From an uncultured Spirochaetaceae bacterium (GTDB lineage: Bacteria > Spirochaetota > Spirochaetia > Sphaerochaetales > Sphaerochaetaceae), in NCBI GenBank assembly GCA_944389025.1, contig CALXKU010000009.1:33800-97799 (forward strand): a DNA stretch of 64,000 bases. The letters run 5' to 3'. The notes beneath the pieces were generated by a model. That model had not been told where the DNA came from and searched no databases. It saw nothing but the letters and a program-made list of their open reading frames with translations. Position numbers and translations under genes: made by a program. Below, in pieces: positions 32,551 to 42,090 of this stretch. Every line of letters starts with the position of its first letter. Position 1 is the first letter of the stretch.

Positions 32551-34767
32551 TCATTGCGTTTTCATCTGGACCTCGTGCCAGGTTTTCTCTGCCTCATCAT
32601 TCACTTTCGCTTTCATTTTCTCAGGAATGAGTCTTATGATTGCAACTTTTGAAGAGAAGGGGACATCCCGTTCCCTGAGGGCTGAGATGAAACTATCTTT
32701 TTCATCTGCATCAAGATACCTCGAGTAAGTCTTCTCCCACCATGAGAGTGCGACCGCACCATCGAGGTGTCGCGTCTCCTGAAGGCTCATGTATTCGATT
32801 TGAGCACTGGGAAAGAAAGAGAAGACAAGGGCCTCAAGGTCTTTTTCCTCCCAGTTTGATAGACTGCTTTTCTCATATATCTCACTCTCTGCATTTTCGG
32901 CTTTCTTCTTAATCTCTCCATCGAGGAACGCGCTTACCCTCGTTGCCCTTCTTGCGATGGATGATGATATGAGAAGGGTGGTATCCTCTTTTACCCTCTG
33001 CGATATGAGTGAGAGGATTCTCTTTCCCTTTTCAAGGTCGATGAGGATATCTCGTGCGGCGATGAGTGAGAATGAGATGTCATGCTCGATGCTCTCAAGC
33101 GCATTCATGTACTCGCTGTCAATCATCACCTCAGGCCTCAAAAGCTCGTCAAGCTCACCGGCTATGTGTGCAATCGCATCCTTTTCCTCTTTTTTTCTAA
33201 CTATAGCGATATTTGATCCCTCTGGATTCATCTTCATCGCCGGATATAAAAGGAGGCCGGTTCCCGCGTTTATTATGAGTGCGTTCGCATGCCGTGGAAT
33301 CGAGACACCCTCATAGAGCCTGTCACGTATGCGACGCAGCTCCGCACTCTTCTGACTCATCGCCCTGTTAAGCCATAAATCGCGCTTCTTATCATCTGGG
33401 CTCCATGTCAGCACCTCGCTGCCATCATCGATGTTGATGCTCTCGAGCTGGCTCATCCTGTGCTCTATGACGCTGTCCCTGATCCTGCTCTCGTATCCAA
33501 GGTTTCCCGGGCGGTAGTATATCTTTCCTACGAGGGAGGAGGGCAGGTACTGCTGTGCAACCCAGTGGTCCTTATAGGAGTGTGGGTAGAGATAGCCCTT
33601 CCCGTGCCCGAAGCCTTCCTTGTCCCTGCTGTCATCCCTCAAGTGGTTTGGAACTTCATCTTTTGCTTCTTTCTCAACGTCGCTCAAGGCGTCGAAGAAG
33701 GCGAGAGTTGAGTTGCTCTTCTTCGTGGTTGCAAGGTATAGTGCCGCCTCAGTAAGATGGAAACGGCCCTCCGGCAGTCCTATCCTGTCAAATGCCGAGG
33801 CGCAGGCCTCGACCACCCTGATCGCATCCGGGTCTGCAAGCCCTATATCCTCACTTGCGCTTATGAGCATTCGTCGGAATATAAAGCGCGGATCCTCCCC
33901 TGCGGCAACCATACGGGCAAGCCAGTAGAGCGTCGCATCCGGATCGCTTCCTCTTATGCTCTTTATAAATGCGCTTATGACATCGAAGTGGTAATCCCCC
34001 TCCTTGTCATACAGTACGGCCTTCTTCTGTATCGATTCCTCAGCAGTTTCTTTCGATATGTATATTACTGTCCCGTCAGCAGGTGGAAACGAGTCTACGG
34101 AGGTCTCAACTGCAAGCTCGAGGGCGTTTAAGAGGCTTCGTGCGTCACCGCTTGCAACATCGATAAGATGCTCAAGGGCTCCATCTTCGAATTCGACTCT
34201 GAACCTGCCGTAGCCACGCTCCTTATCAGAGAGGGCCATCTTTGCAATCTTCTCAAGATCGCACTCTTCAAGCTTCTTAAGCTGGAATATCCTGGACCTT
34301 GAGACAAGGGCGGCATTAACCTCGAAATAGGGGTTCTCCGTCGTAGCTCCTATGAGTATGACAGTTCCGTTCTCAACCCATGGAAGGAGGGCATCCTGCT
34401 GCCTCTTGTTCCATCGGTGGACCTCATCTATGAACAAAATCGTCTTTATTCCGTGCAGAGCGCGCCTTTCTCTTGCCGCATTTATCTCCACCTCAAGCTC
34501 CTTAAGTCCCGCAAGGACTGCGTTGAGTGTGGAGAAATGGCTTTTCGTCGTGTTCGCGATAACACGTGCAAGTGTCGTCTTACCAGTTCCCGGCGGACCG
34601 TAGAATATGACGGATGATAGCTGGTCCAGCTGGATGGCACGTCTTAAGAGCCTTCCTTTTCCGAGGATATGATCCTGCCCGACATACTCATCAAGCGTCC
34701 TTGGTCTCATGCGGCTGGCCAGTGGTTCGCTCTCTTTTTTTATGCTCGCTTCGAAAAGATCCATCAT
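32551..34767 (-). CDS. rarA: RarA/MgsA-type AAA+ ATPase fused to a C-terminal extra domain
   Basis: A 738-residue protein, far longer than standard RarA (about 440). Residues 1-440 are the RarA clamp-loader-like ATPase: SRMRPRTLDEYVGQ, Walker A GPPGTGKT (57-64), Walker B LFIDEVHR (111-118), sensor GATTENPYFEVN, then the C-terminal tetramer part ending in GYLYPHSYKDHWVAQQYLP. The remaining 300 residues form another domain with INAGTGLLLYPAMKMNPEG, resembling the SAM-binding loop of a methyltransferase. Such RarA-plus-unknown-domain fusions are a known form (PRK13341-type). RarA acts at stalled replication forks; the role of the fusion is unknown. Its start overlaps the upstream lipoprotein stop. 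Confidence 0.88.
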   Translation of the reverse strand: MMDLFEASIKKESEPLASRMRPRTLDEYVGQDHILGKGRLLRRAIQLDQLSSVIFYGPPGTGKTTLARVIANTTKSHFSTLNAVLAGLKELEVEINAARERRALHGIKTILFIDEVHRWNKRQQDALLPWVENGTVILIGATTENPYFEVNAALVSRSRIFQLKKLEECDLEKIAKMALSDKERGYGRFRVEFEDGALEHLIDVASGDARSLLNALELAVETSVDSFPPADGTVIYISKETAEESIQKKAVLYDKEGDYHFDVISAFIKSIRGSDPDATLYWLARMVAAGEDPRFIFRRMLISASEDIGLADPDAIRVVEACASAFDRIGLPEGRFHLTEAALYLATTKKSNSTLAFFDALSDVEKEAKDEVPNHLRDDSRDKEGFGHGKGYLYPHSYKDHWVAQQYLPSSLVGKIYYRPGNLGYESRIRDSVIEHRMSQLESINIDDGSEVLTWSPDDKKRDLWLNRAMSQKSAELRRIRDRLYEGVSIPRHANALIINAGTGLLLYPAMKMNPEGSNIAIVRKKEEKDAIAHIAGELDELLRPEVMIDSEYMNALESIEHDISFSLIAARDILIDLEKGKRILSLISQRVKEDTTLLISSSIARRATRVSAFLDGEIKKKAENAESEIYEKSSLSNWEEKDLEALVFSFFPSAQIEYMSLQETRHLDGAVALSWWEKTYSRYLDADEKDSFISALRERDVPFSSKVAIIRLIPEKMKAKVNDEAEKTWHEVQMKTQ

Positions 34768-35459
34768 ATCACCTCCCAGAAAAGGCGGTAGAGCGGATTC
34801 TCCTGCTGACTAAGCGGTGTGTTTCTAAGCCTTGCTTCGCTCTCAACAAGACTCTCATAGAGTTTTGTAGCAGCAAAAAGAGCGGCGTTTTCATAACTGA
34901 ATGCTCCAACGGGCTCAAGAGTGGAGGTAAAGCCGACGCTCTCAAGATTCTCATAGTTTGCCTTAAGAACCAGGCATTCGAAAGAGAGAAGGGAATAAGA
35001 GTTGTCAAACTCCTCTTTCTCATTTTCGATATACTCACTTATTACCGGTCGTACATGATTTATTATGGCACTCCTGTTGGATGAGAATAGGTTGTTCTCG
35101 ACAAGGCTCTCCACAGGGTTTTCCACCTTGAAATCGAACTCCTTAAGAGAGGAAAGGGCACTCAGAACGGCATCCTCAAGCAGGGTTGCAAGCTTTTCGG
35201 AGGCATCGGAAAAGAGCTCATCGTATCTTAAAAGATCCCTTCTATAGTCATCAATTGATAGCGGGAATAGCAGTCTCACATCATCTGAGCTGAGGGAGAA
35301 TGTCCTGCTGCTCAGATCTACCGAATCGCGGTAGAGAAGAGTAAGGGCGCTCATGGCATCAGCTTCGCTTACAGTGCTCTGATGCACATCCTCAGCGGTG
35401 CTGCATGATGCATAGATGAGCAGAAAGAGAAGGGAAAATATAATTTTCGTGTACTTCAT
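34764..35459 (-). CDS. Putative lipoprotein of unknown function
   Basis: A 231-residue protein beginning MKYTKIIFSLLFLLIYASC, a lipoprotein signal peptide with Cys after IYAS. The mature part is helical and acidic, without a recognised family. I start at 35459, because the 12-residue upstream extension would spoil the signal peptide. Its stop overlaps the rarA start by four bases (ATGA), so the two are coupled although their functions look unrelated. It is divergent from the Bax-inhibitor-like gene. Confidence 0.72.
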   Translation of the reverse strand: MKYTKIIFSLLFLLIYASCSTAEDVHQSTVSEADAMSALTLLYRDSVDLSSRTFSLSSDDVRLLFPLSIDDYRRDLLRYDELFSDASEKLATLLEDAVLSALSSLKEFDFKVENPVESLVENNLFSSNRSAIINHVRPVISEYIENEKEEFDNSYSLLSFECLVLKANYENLESVGFTSTLEPVGAFSYENAALFAATKLYESLVESEARLRNTPLSQQENPLYRLFWEVI

Positions 35460-35528
35460 CACCAATAATATAGATGTAATGTTGGAAAATCGCAAGTTTG
35501 CAGTTATATTATAGGTAAGGAGTGAAAA

Positions 35529-36233
35529 TTGAATAACATAAGCACTTTACAGGATGTCCAGGCAAGGGAGAACACCCTTCTTAGGAATGTCTATCTATAT
35601 CTTATCGGGGGCCTTGCGCTCACTGCCATCGTATCTTACGCGCTTTCGCAGAGTGAGAGCCTGATGAGGACCATCGTTCTAAATCCGATTGCGATGCTTG
35701 TTGTGGTTATCGCTCAGTTTGCTGTTGTAATGGTGATTTCGGGACGCACTGAGAGCATGAAAGCCTCTACTGCCGTTCTAACATTCTTCTTATATGCGAT
35801 TCTCACAGGAGTCACCTTCTCCGTGATATTCATCGCCTATGCCCCGACTGCCATAACCAAGGCGTTCATAAGTGCCGCATCGGTATTCGCCGGGGCAAGC
35901 ATCTATGGCGCATTCTCAAAGAAGAACGTTAGAAGCTGGGGACGCTATCTATTCATGGCTCTTTTCGGCCTTGTGATAGCGAGCATGCTCAACATGTTCT
36001 TCTACTCATCAACCTTCGATTTCATGATTTCCCTTGTCGGTGTCGGTCTTTTTACCGTACTTACGATCTGGGACACGAATAAGATTGTTGCGATGAACAG
36101 GGAGTTCGGAGGGTATATCAGTCAGGCTGATTACACGAAGCTCGGCATACTCGGAGCACTCGATCTCTATCTTGATTTCATCAACATCTTCCTTTACCTT
36201 GTAAGAATTTTCGCACATGGAAACAGGGACTAG
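35529..36233 (+). CDS. Bax inhibitor-1 / YccA family membrane protein
   Basis: A 234-residue inner-membrane protein with seven hydrophobic helices. The N-terminal ENTLLRNVYLYLIGGLALTAIVSYAL and the central SAASVFAGASIYGAFSKKNVRSWGRYLFMALFGLVIAS are typical of bacterial BI-1/YccA proteins, as is the C-terminal YTKLGILGALDLYLDFINIFLYLVRI. Family members are pH-sensitive cation leak channels or protease modulators. Translation probably begins at TTG (35529) after GGTAAGGAGTG. It overlaps the next gene by 17 bases. Confidence 0.9.
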   Translation: MNNISTLQDVQARENTLLRNVYLYLIGGLALTAIVSYALSQSESLMRTIVLNPIAMLVVVIAQFAVVMVISGRTESMKASTAVLTFFLYAILTGVTFSVIFIAYAPTAITKAFISAASVFAGASIYGAFSKKNVRSWGRYLFMALFGLVIASMLNMFFYSSTFDFMISLVGVGLFTVLTIWDTNKIVAMNREFGGYISQADYTKLGILGALDLYLDFINIFLYLVRIFAHGNRD

Positions 36234-36879
36234 GATTGTTCATGTTGAAAAGGATTATGTTGTCCTTTTCAAGCGTAGCGGACTGGATACTGTTCCGCTC
36301 AAAAAAGAGAGGGAAAAACCCTCTCTTTTGTCTTTCGTAGGAGAGCTCTATCCCGAATGCCTTGATGTTGGTGGTGCGAATTTCTGGGAAGGTGGGATTC
36401 TTCACCGTCTTGACCGTCCGACCTCGGGTCTCGTGCTCGCAGCAAGGAGCCAGAGCTTCTATGACAAGATGATAGCAGAGCAGGAGGCGGGACGATTTAT
36501 AAAGCATTACATGGCGAGAACTGAGAAGTCCGCTATTTTGGAAGGCTTTCCCCCATTTTCTTTTACATTGAAAGATGGGGAGGATATTTCCTCGAAATTC
36601 AGAAAATACGGTAAGGGTGGAAAATCCGTCCGTCCGATAGACCCCTCATCATACCTTTATGGGAAAGTGGAGAGAATCTACACAACTCATATCGACAGGA
36701 TTGAGGAAAATGTTTTCTACCTCACCCTTAGCCGTGGTTTCAGACATCAGATAAGATGTCATCTCTCTTGGAGCGGAAATGCCATAACAGGCGATACCCT
36801 CTATGGAGCACGCCAATCTGATGAGTTCGGCCTCGTAAGTTACTCAATCGAGTTCATGGGGGAGAGGGTGAGCATTTAA
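36217..36879 (+). CDS. RluA-family pseudouridine synthase
   Basis: A 220-residue protein with the RluA catalytic motif GGILHRLDRPTSGLVL, where Asp66 is the catalytic nucleophile. The C-terminal part has GFRHQIRCHLSWSGNAITGDTLYG, the second conserved block. There is no S4 RNA-binding domain, so it belongs to the short forms. It should isomerise uridine in rRNA or tRNA, but the site is unknown. It starts inside the last codons of the Bax-inhibitor-like gene and ends tail to tail with xseB, overlapping by four bases. Confidence 0.88.
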   Translation: METGTRIVHVEKDYVVLFKRSGLDTVPLKKEREKPSLLSFVGELYPECLDVGGANFWEGGILHRLDRPTSGLVLAARSQSFYDKMIAEQEAGRFIKHYMARTEKSAILEGFPPFSFTLKDGEDISSKFRKYGKGGKSVRPIDPSSYLYGKVERIYTTHIDRIEENVFYLTLSRGFRHQIRCHLSWSGNAITGDTLYGARQSDEFGLVSYSIEFMGERVSI

Positions 36880-37103
36880 AGCTCCTCCTCATCCTCCTTC
36901 ATCTCCTCTTTCTCAAGTTCGAACTCATCTTCGCTTGTAACTTTTTCTATCTTGCGCTCAAGGGTTGAGAGCGTCTTATTCAGGCTCTTTGTGAGCTTTG
37001 CTGCCTCCTCATAGAGCTCTATGGCCTTCTCAAGCCCTGTGTTCTCATCTTTGAGCTCAGCTGTTATCTCCTCAAGTCTTTTCAGATCTGTTTCAAAACT
37101 CAT
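36876..37103 (-). CDS. xseB: Exodeoxyribonuclease VII small subunit
   Basis: At 75 residues this is the normal XseB size. The core FETDLKRLEEITAELKDENTGLEKAIELYEEAAKL matches the family two-helix coiled-coil unit, followed by an acidic tail. XseB binds the long C-terminal helix of XseA. The start overlaps the xseA stop by four bases, the usual xseA-xseB arrangement. Confidence 0.93.
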   Translation of the reverse strand: MSFETDLKRLEEITAELKDENTGLEKAIELYEEAAKLTKSLNKTLSTLERKIEKVTSEDEFELEKEEMKEDEEEL

Positions 37104-38497
37104 ATCTTATCCTCCACTCTTATCATTACATCTCCATCGCTGAGGGTGAGGGTGTACCTCTCTCCTGCGCTGACATCGCTTTTCCTCTTTATGATCTTTC
37201 CCTCTTCTGTTCTGACTATCGAGTAGCCACGCTTTAAAATCGAGAGGGGATTGAGATCTTCCATGCTGTTTGAAAGAAGGCTCAGGCGGCTTTTCTTATC
37301 TCTCAGCCTCTCCGTAACCAGGCGTTTTATTTCATCGGAATCCTCTTTTATGCTCTCCGCCCTCTCTCGTCTAACTGCCAGTATGGCCTCATTAATCTCT
37401 CTCCAGCTGTTGCTGATTGCAAAAGATGCCTCTCTCTCTTTCTCCCTGATAAGATGCTCTATCTTCTCATCAAGTCCAGCCTTTTCGAAGCTTGCACTTG
37501 TAAGACGGGTTTTCACGATTCTCTTAAAACTCTCAGCTTCCCTGAGAACGCTTTTCAGGTTTTCGAGTTTTCTCATTATCAAGCTGTCGCTGATTCTCAC
37601 ACTCATAAGAGCCATCTTTTTTGCTCTGAGAATTCCTTTGACGGATTCCGAAAGCTCCTTTTCCATGCTTATTATCTCAAGGCGTTTTTTGTATGCGCTC
37701 TCAGTTACGAGCTCAGCAGCCGCGGATGGGGTGGGGGCTCTTAGGTCTGCGACAAAATCCGAGAGAGGAAAATCAGAGTCGTGTCCCACTGCGCTGATAA
37801 CAGGTATCGTACTATCGTGTATTGCCTCTATGACCTCCACTGAGGAATATGCTGCAAGATCCTCCTCGCTTCCCCCGCCGCGTGCGACGATGAGAACATC
37901 ACAGGCTGCGAAATTATTTGCCTGTCTTATTCTCCGCGCTATGCTCTCCTCGGCTCCCTTTCCCTGCACGAGTGATGGAAATAATAGGAGGTTGATGCTT
38001 GGAGCCCTACGCTTTGTTACATTCATTATGTCGTGGATTACAGCCCCTTCGGCACTTGTGACAATACCGATGGTAAGAATTCTCTCTGGTAGCTTTTTCT
38101 TCGCCTCATCATCAAAATACCCGAGGCTCTTGTAATAAGCTCTTCTCTTTTCTATCTCAAGGCGCAGATCCCCCTCTCCCTTAAGCCTTATCGTCTCTGC
38201 ATTGAAAGAGAGGCTTCCACCTTTAGGCCAGAACGAGAGCGAGCCGCGGAGAACTACCACTTCTCCGTTCTCCGGTTTTCTCTCCTTCCAGTTGTTACCG
38301 GCAAAACATGTGCAGTTTATGAGACTTCCATCCTTGTCTTTCAGGGAGAAATACCAGTGCCTCGACTGGTTTGAGCGGAAATTGCAAACCTCTCCCTCGA
38401 CCTGTAGGCCGAAGAACATCTCGGAAACTGTGTTCTTTATTACGAGGCACAGCTCGGAGACGGAAAAGACATGATCTGAGAGATATTCCGAATTCAT
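37100..38497 (-). CDS. xseA: Exodeoxyribonuclease VII large subunit
   Basis: A 465-residue nuclease subunit that degrades single-stranded DNA in repair. An N-terminal OB fold is present (EVCNFRSNQSRHWYFSLKDKDGSLINCTCF). The catalytic domain contains GIVTSAEGAVIHDIMNVTKRR, VARGGGSEEDLAAYSS and PVISAVGHDSDFPLSDFVADLRAPTPSAAAE, the conserved core. A long helical part follows, then the C-terminal beta piece with NPLSILKRGYSIVR. All main motifs are intact. Confidence 0.96.
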   Translation of the reverse strand: MNSEYLSDHVFSVSELCLVIKNTVSEMFFGLQVEGEVCNFRSNQSRHWYFSLKDKDGSLINCTCFAGNNWKERKPENGEVVVLRGSLSFWPKGGSLSFNAETIRLKGEGDLRLEIEKRRAYYKSLGYFDDEAKKKLPERILTIGIVTSAEGAVIHDIMNVTKRRAPSINLLLFPSLVQGKGAEESIARRIRQANNFAACDVLIVARGGGSEEDLAAYSSVEVIEAIHDSTIPVISAVGHDSDFPLSDFVADLRAPTPSAAAELVTESAYKKRLEIISMEKELSESVKGILRAKKMALMSVRISDSLIMRKLENLKSVLREAESFKRIVKTRLTSASFEKAGLDEKIEHLIREKEREASFAISNSWREINEAILAVRRERAESIKEDSDEIKRLVTERLRDKKSRLSLLSNSMEDLNPLSILKRGYSIVRTEEGKIIKRKSDVSAGERYTLTLSDGDVMIRVEDKI

Positions 38498-38535
38498 AGT
38501 GCAATATTAGCACAAATCTAGGTAGGAAGGGTATC

Positions 38536-38570
38536 TGAAAAAGAAACGGCACCGCCATAAGACGATGCCG
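38536..38570 (-). terminator. Terminator of the surface-lipoprotein operon
   Basis: CGGCACCG (38547-38554) and CGATGCCG (38563-38570) form an 8-bp stem with one G-U pair. On the minus strand it is followed by TTTCTTTTTC. It starts 21 bases after the stop codon of the large lipoprotein gene. Confidence 0.8.
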
Positions 38571-38590
38571 GAAAAGTGTCGGATTAAGAA

Positions 38591-41443
38591 TTACCAAGGG
38601 GCTGATGTGAATGAAAGAGTAGCGACTCTGTTTCCTGCTTTATCGGTTAAACGGGCTTCTACACTATCGTAATCATCTCTAGCTTTTCTTACAAGTGTTC
38701 CTGTGAAGTTGTTTGAAGTTATGTTAGTACCTATACCCCATGACCCAATAGATGTACTTCCATCGCTGAAACACCAAGAGTTATTAAATAGTGTTTCAGC
38801 TGTTGTATAATAGTCATTTGCAAATTTTAATGAAAGTTGATGCACAATATCTGATTCAAATCCAGTATTTCCTTTAACTATAAATTCATCTCCTGTTACT
38901 ACAGTTGGTTCTCCTTCACTGTCAGATCTCTTTATAGTTATATCGATATCGAGGACTGTGAATTCTTTCTTAATCTCGTAGTCATCTATGGAGGCGGTTA
39001 TTGTTGCTGTTCCCGCTTTCTTTGCTGAGAGTTTTCCTTTTTCATCTACATTAACGACAGAGTGGTCAGAACTTTCCCAAGTTATCTTTGATGTTGGTGT
39101 TTTTCCATCTGCTGCGCTAACACTTACATACTCTGCCATATTAAGCTCTGGAACATATCTGTTTGTCTTATCTTCCTCCTTATAGAGGGTGACTCCAGTT
39201 TTCTCCAGTATCATGATGTAAGAGTGATTCATCTTCTCCTCATCAAAGGTGATCCCTGTTGCGGGAACGTAGCTTTCTATTTCAATTTCAGCTGTTGCTC
39301 CTGTTGATATCACCTCAGCTGTGATGGTTGCCTTTCCTTCTGAGACGAATGTGATTTCTCCATTCTGGTCAACGCTTACTTTCTCATCGTTACTGCTGGT
39401 CCAGATCAGGGCAGGGGTGAACGATGGGGAGGCGGAGAATGAGATGTTTAGTTTCTCGCTCTTATCGTTTTCTCCTTTGTAGTTGACTCTATTATCACCA
39501 TCATCCATTAGGCTTGGCGCTCCTATCTCTTCTTCTATCACATAGAAGTATGAGGTGCTGCTGTAGGTTTTGCCATCCAGTTCGATTTCAAGTTTCAGAG
39601 TGTTTACAGTCTCGTATGAATCGGTACTAAGGCCATTGGTAATACCGTTGATTGTTATATTCTCAACTCCAGCAGAGTATGCCCCCTCCGCAAGCACGGT
39701 ACCGTTTAGTTTCCATCTGTAATTTGTTGCTCCAACAATCTCGGCAATCGATAGTGTGAAACCTTTATTTCCATCTCCTGCTATGATATAGCCAAGCTTT
39801 CCAGTGAGACTGAAGTCTGGACGCGCTATATCAACTTCTGTTATCGTGATATCCGCAGATTCGGTTTTAATTTCTTTGAGAGTGGAGAAAAGGCTTGCAT
39901 ATTTTCCATTTGCATCTATGGCTTTCACTTGGTAACTATACTCGCTTGCAGAATAAAGCTCTGAATCCGTATAAGAGTTAGTTTCGACAGTTATTGTCTC
40001 ATCGGCATTATGTCCGCTCTTTGTTTTCTTTTCTATCACGTAAGAGGTTGCGCCTTTAACCTCATCCCATTTTAGCGTGATGCTTTCATTGCTCTGTTCA
40101 ATGGAAAGATTCTGAGGTGTCGCGAGCTTTGCCGTGATTTTCTTTTTAGCTTCTATGGTTTTGTTATCAAGGCTTGTGACCGTTACCGTATAGTCTCCAT
40201 AGCTGTTGAATGTCACATTTTTCCCTTCCACTGTGGCATTCTCGTTATCAACAGTGACCTCATAATCCTTGTTTGTAGCATCCTCTGGGGTGATTATTGC
40301 CTCGATGGTCGCCGTATCACCGGTATTATAATTGCTTACCACGCTGCTATCGAATTCGATTTTTTCAACAGGTGTCTTCGTTCTCACATCGCTTAGTGCC
40401 TGCCATGACTCTGAATAACCGGTAGCCGCTTTCACCATGAATGATAGGCTGTAAGAAGTGTCCTTGCTGAGGCCTTCGAATGTTGTTGAATTGTTCCCCT
40501 CTTTTGAAGCGGGATAGACTGTTTTCGTTTCTGTATATTCAGAGCCGTTATCTTTTATCGTCACATGCACTTCTATTGGGTATGCGGAAGATGAGAGGGA
40601 TGGGTTGGTCCAGCTTACATTGATTTTCGATTCTGGGTTTGTGCTATCAAGAGAGTAGGTGGGGTTCGTCACGTTTTTGATGTATGAGACCATGTTGCCC
40701 TTTCCGATTGTGAAATTATCTTTCTCGTTGCTGTCAGGGACCGATGTAAGTGATGAGTAGACCTGGATTGTGGTTGGAAAGGTTTTTGCTATCACGGTAT
40801 CTACTCCATTTATTTGGGAATAGATCTTGAAGCTTATGTTCTTTCCAGATGTTGCTGCGATGTTCTCCTCTCTGTATTCAAAGCTTCCAGATGAGAAATC
40901 TTGCACCCATTGTATTTTAGCATTTTTTGAGAGAGCTTCCTTATTATCATCGTCCCATGCGAGAAAGCCAAGGCTTTTTCTGTCAAGGGCATCTCTGAAC
41001 GGTCCTGTCGTAATCTCATTATCAACCCAGCTTAGTTCTACGCTTATTGCACCATTCCCTTCCTCTATGAAATGAAGGGTGATATTGCACTCTGTGGTTT
41101 CGTAGGGCTTTACAGTTATACTCTTATCATCTGCGCTTTTCATCAGCGCTGTGCCCTGGCTGTCGAAACCCTTGACGCTTACATTATATGTCCCAATAAG
41201 GATATTCCCAAATTCAATCGGCTTCTCAGCTGAGAACTCTGCACTGTATGAGACGGAGCTTTCACCGCTTTTTGTCAGTGTGACCTCATAGCTCTTGATA
41301 TCCGGCATTGCAGGAAGAAGTGTTCTTGCTGCGGGAATCGTTATCCTTACCGAACCGGTTGCATTCGGATCTATCCCCTCGTTGCTGCACCCCACAAAGA
41401 GGGTAAGAATCATGAGTGTGATGACTAAGCCTTTCCTAATCAT
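38591..41443 (-). CDS. Large surface lipoprotein with Ig-like (BIG2) and FN3-type domains
   Basis: A 950-residue exported protein. The signal MIRKGLVITLMILTLFVGC ends in a lipobox Cys. The body is a string of beta-sandwich domains. Around 460-550 there is an FN3-like unit (ITLKWDEVKGATSYVIEKK... SEYSYQVKAIDANGK). Two BIG2-type units lie near 690-760 (IWTSSNDEKVSVDQNGEITFVSEGKATITAEV) and 800-860 (TWESSDHSVVNVDEKGKLSAKKAGTATITA). I start at 41443 (GGAGGAGAAA upstream); the longer frame would precede the signal peptide. It overlaps a second lipoprotein gene by 8 bases. A surface adhesive or carbohydrate-binding role is inference. Confidence 0.82.
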   Translation of the reverse strand: MIRKGLVITLMILTLFVGCSNEGIDPNATGSVRITIPAARTLLPAMPDIKSYEVTLTKSGESSVSYSAEFSAEKPIEFGNILIGTYNVSVKGFDSQGTALMKSADDKSITVKPYETTECNITLHFIEEGNGAISVELSWVDNEITTGPFRDALDRKSLGFLAWDDDNKEALSKNAKIQWVQDFSSGSFEYREENIAATSGKNISFKIYSQINGVDTVIAKTFPTTIQVYSSLTSVPDSNEKDNFTIGKGNMVSYIKNVTNPTYSLDSTNPESKINVSWTNPSLSSSAYPIEVHVTIKDNGSEYTETKTVYPASKEGNNSTTFEGLSKDTSYSLSFMVKAATGYSESWQALSDVRTKTPVEKIEFDSSVVSNYNTGDTATIEAIITPEDATNKDYEVTVDNENATVEGKNVTFNSYGDYTVTVTSLDNKTIEAKKKITAKLATPQNLSIEQSNESITLKWDEVKGATSYVIEKKTKSGHNADETITVETNSYTDSELYSASEYSYQVKAIDANGKYASLFSTLKEIKTESADITITEVDIARPDFSLTGKLGYIIAGDGNKGFTLSIAEIVGATNYRWKLNGTVLAEGAYSAGVENITINGITNGLSTDSYETVNTLKLEIELDGKTYSSTSYFYVIEEEIGAPSLMDDGDNRVNYKGENDKSEKLNISFSASPSFTPALIWTSSNDEKVSVDQNGEITFVSEGKATITAEVISTGATAEIEIESYVPATGITFDEEKMNHSYIMILEKTGVTLYKEEDKTNRYVPELNMAEYVSVSAADGKTPTSKITWESSDHSVVNVDEKGKLSAKKAGTATITASIDDYEIKKEFTVLDIDITIKRSDSEGEPTVVTGDEFIVKGNTGFESDIVHQLSLKFANDYYTTAETLFNNSWCFSDGSTSIGSWGIGTNITSNNFTGTLVRKARDDYDSVEARLTDKAGNRVATLSFTSAPW

Positions 41444-41963
41444 TTTCTCCTCCACTCTCACTGTTATAATATTTCGTAATAGAGAACGCCCTGCCGTTCT
41501 CATCAGTGACTGTCACTTTTATCATGGCTGTCTCTTTCTCATGTAGCGAAAACGTCATTTTTTCCTTTCCTTCTATTATTGTTCCGTTCACGTCCCATGA
41601 GATGCTGGAACTTGGAAACCTGATTACGCTCAGAGTAATGATTTCTCCCTCTCTTTCCTCTCTCAGCATGATGTCCTCAGCCTTCTCAAAGTGAAAACGC
41701 TCCTCTCCCTTTTCCTTCACGCCGTAAGCGATGAGAGTACCGTATTCATAGATGAAGGCCTCCGCATCATAGCCAAGATAGGTATAAAGCGATATGTTCC
41801 ACGGCTTATCGTAGAACGTCTCTTCTCCCTTTGCCCGGATGATCGCAGTGTAGCGCGGATCCTTATCCATGTTCTCAAAGAGCTTTGAGAACTCGGCTTC
41901 CTGGCAGGAAATCATTAGGAATATGAAAAGCAGTATTGGAATTTCTTTAAACAACTTTGTCAT
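41436..41963 (-). CDS. Small lipoprotein cotranscribed with the large surface lipoprotein
   Basis: A 175-residue protein starting MTKLFKEIPILLFIFLMISC, a lipoprotein signal with Cys after LMIS. The second half (SSISWDVNGTIIEGKEKMTFSLHEKETAMIKVTVTDENGRAFSITKYY) looks like an Ig-like beta-sandwich. The family is unknown. Its stop lies inside the start of the large lipoprotein gene (8-base overlap), so the two are coupled and may form one surface complex. Confidence 0.72.
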   Translation of the reverse strand: MTKLFKEIPILLFIFLMISCQEAEFSKLFENMDKDPRYTAIIRAKGEETFYDKPWNISLYTYLGYDAEAFIYEYGTLIAYGVKEKGEERFHFEKAEDIMLREEREGEIITLSVIRFPSSSISWDVNGTIIEGKEKMTFSLHEKETAMIKVTVTDENGRAFSITKYYNSESGGEND

Positions 41964-42040
41964 AATCTGTCGGTTTCACCACAGAATATGTACTATCTGT
42001 TGGATATGGTCAAGCCCTTAGAGCTTATTTGTTAGCTTAT

Positions 42041-42071
42041 AAAAAGAAAACGGGTAGATTTCTCTACCCGT
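42041..42071 (-). terminator. Terminator of the ferredoxin gene
   Basis: ACGGGTAGA (42050-42058) pairs with TCTACCCGT (42063-42071) around four bases. On the minus strand it is followed by TTTCTTTTT. It lies 20 bases after the ferredoxin stop. Confidence 0.9.
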
Positions 42072-42090
42072 CACAGTAAAAGTAATTATC

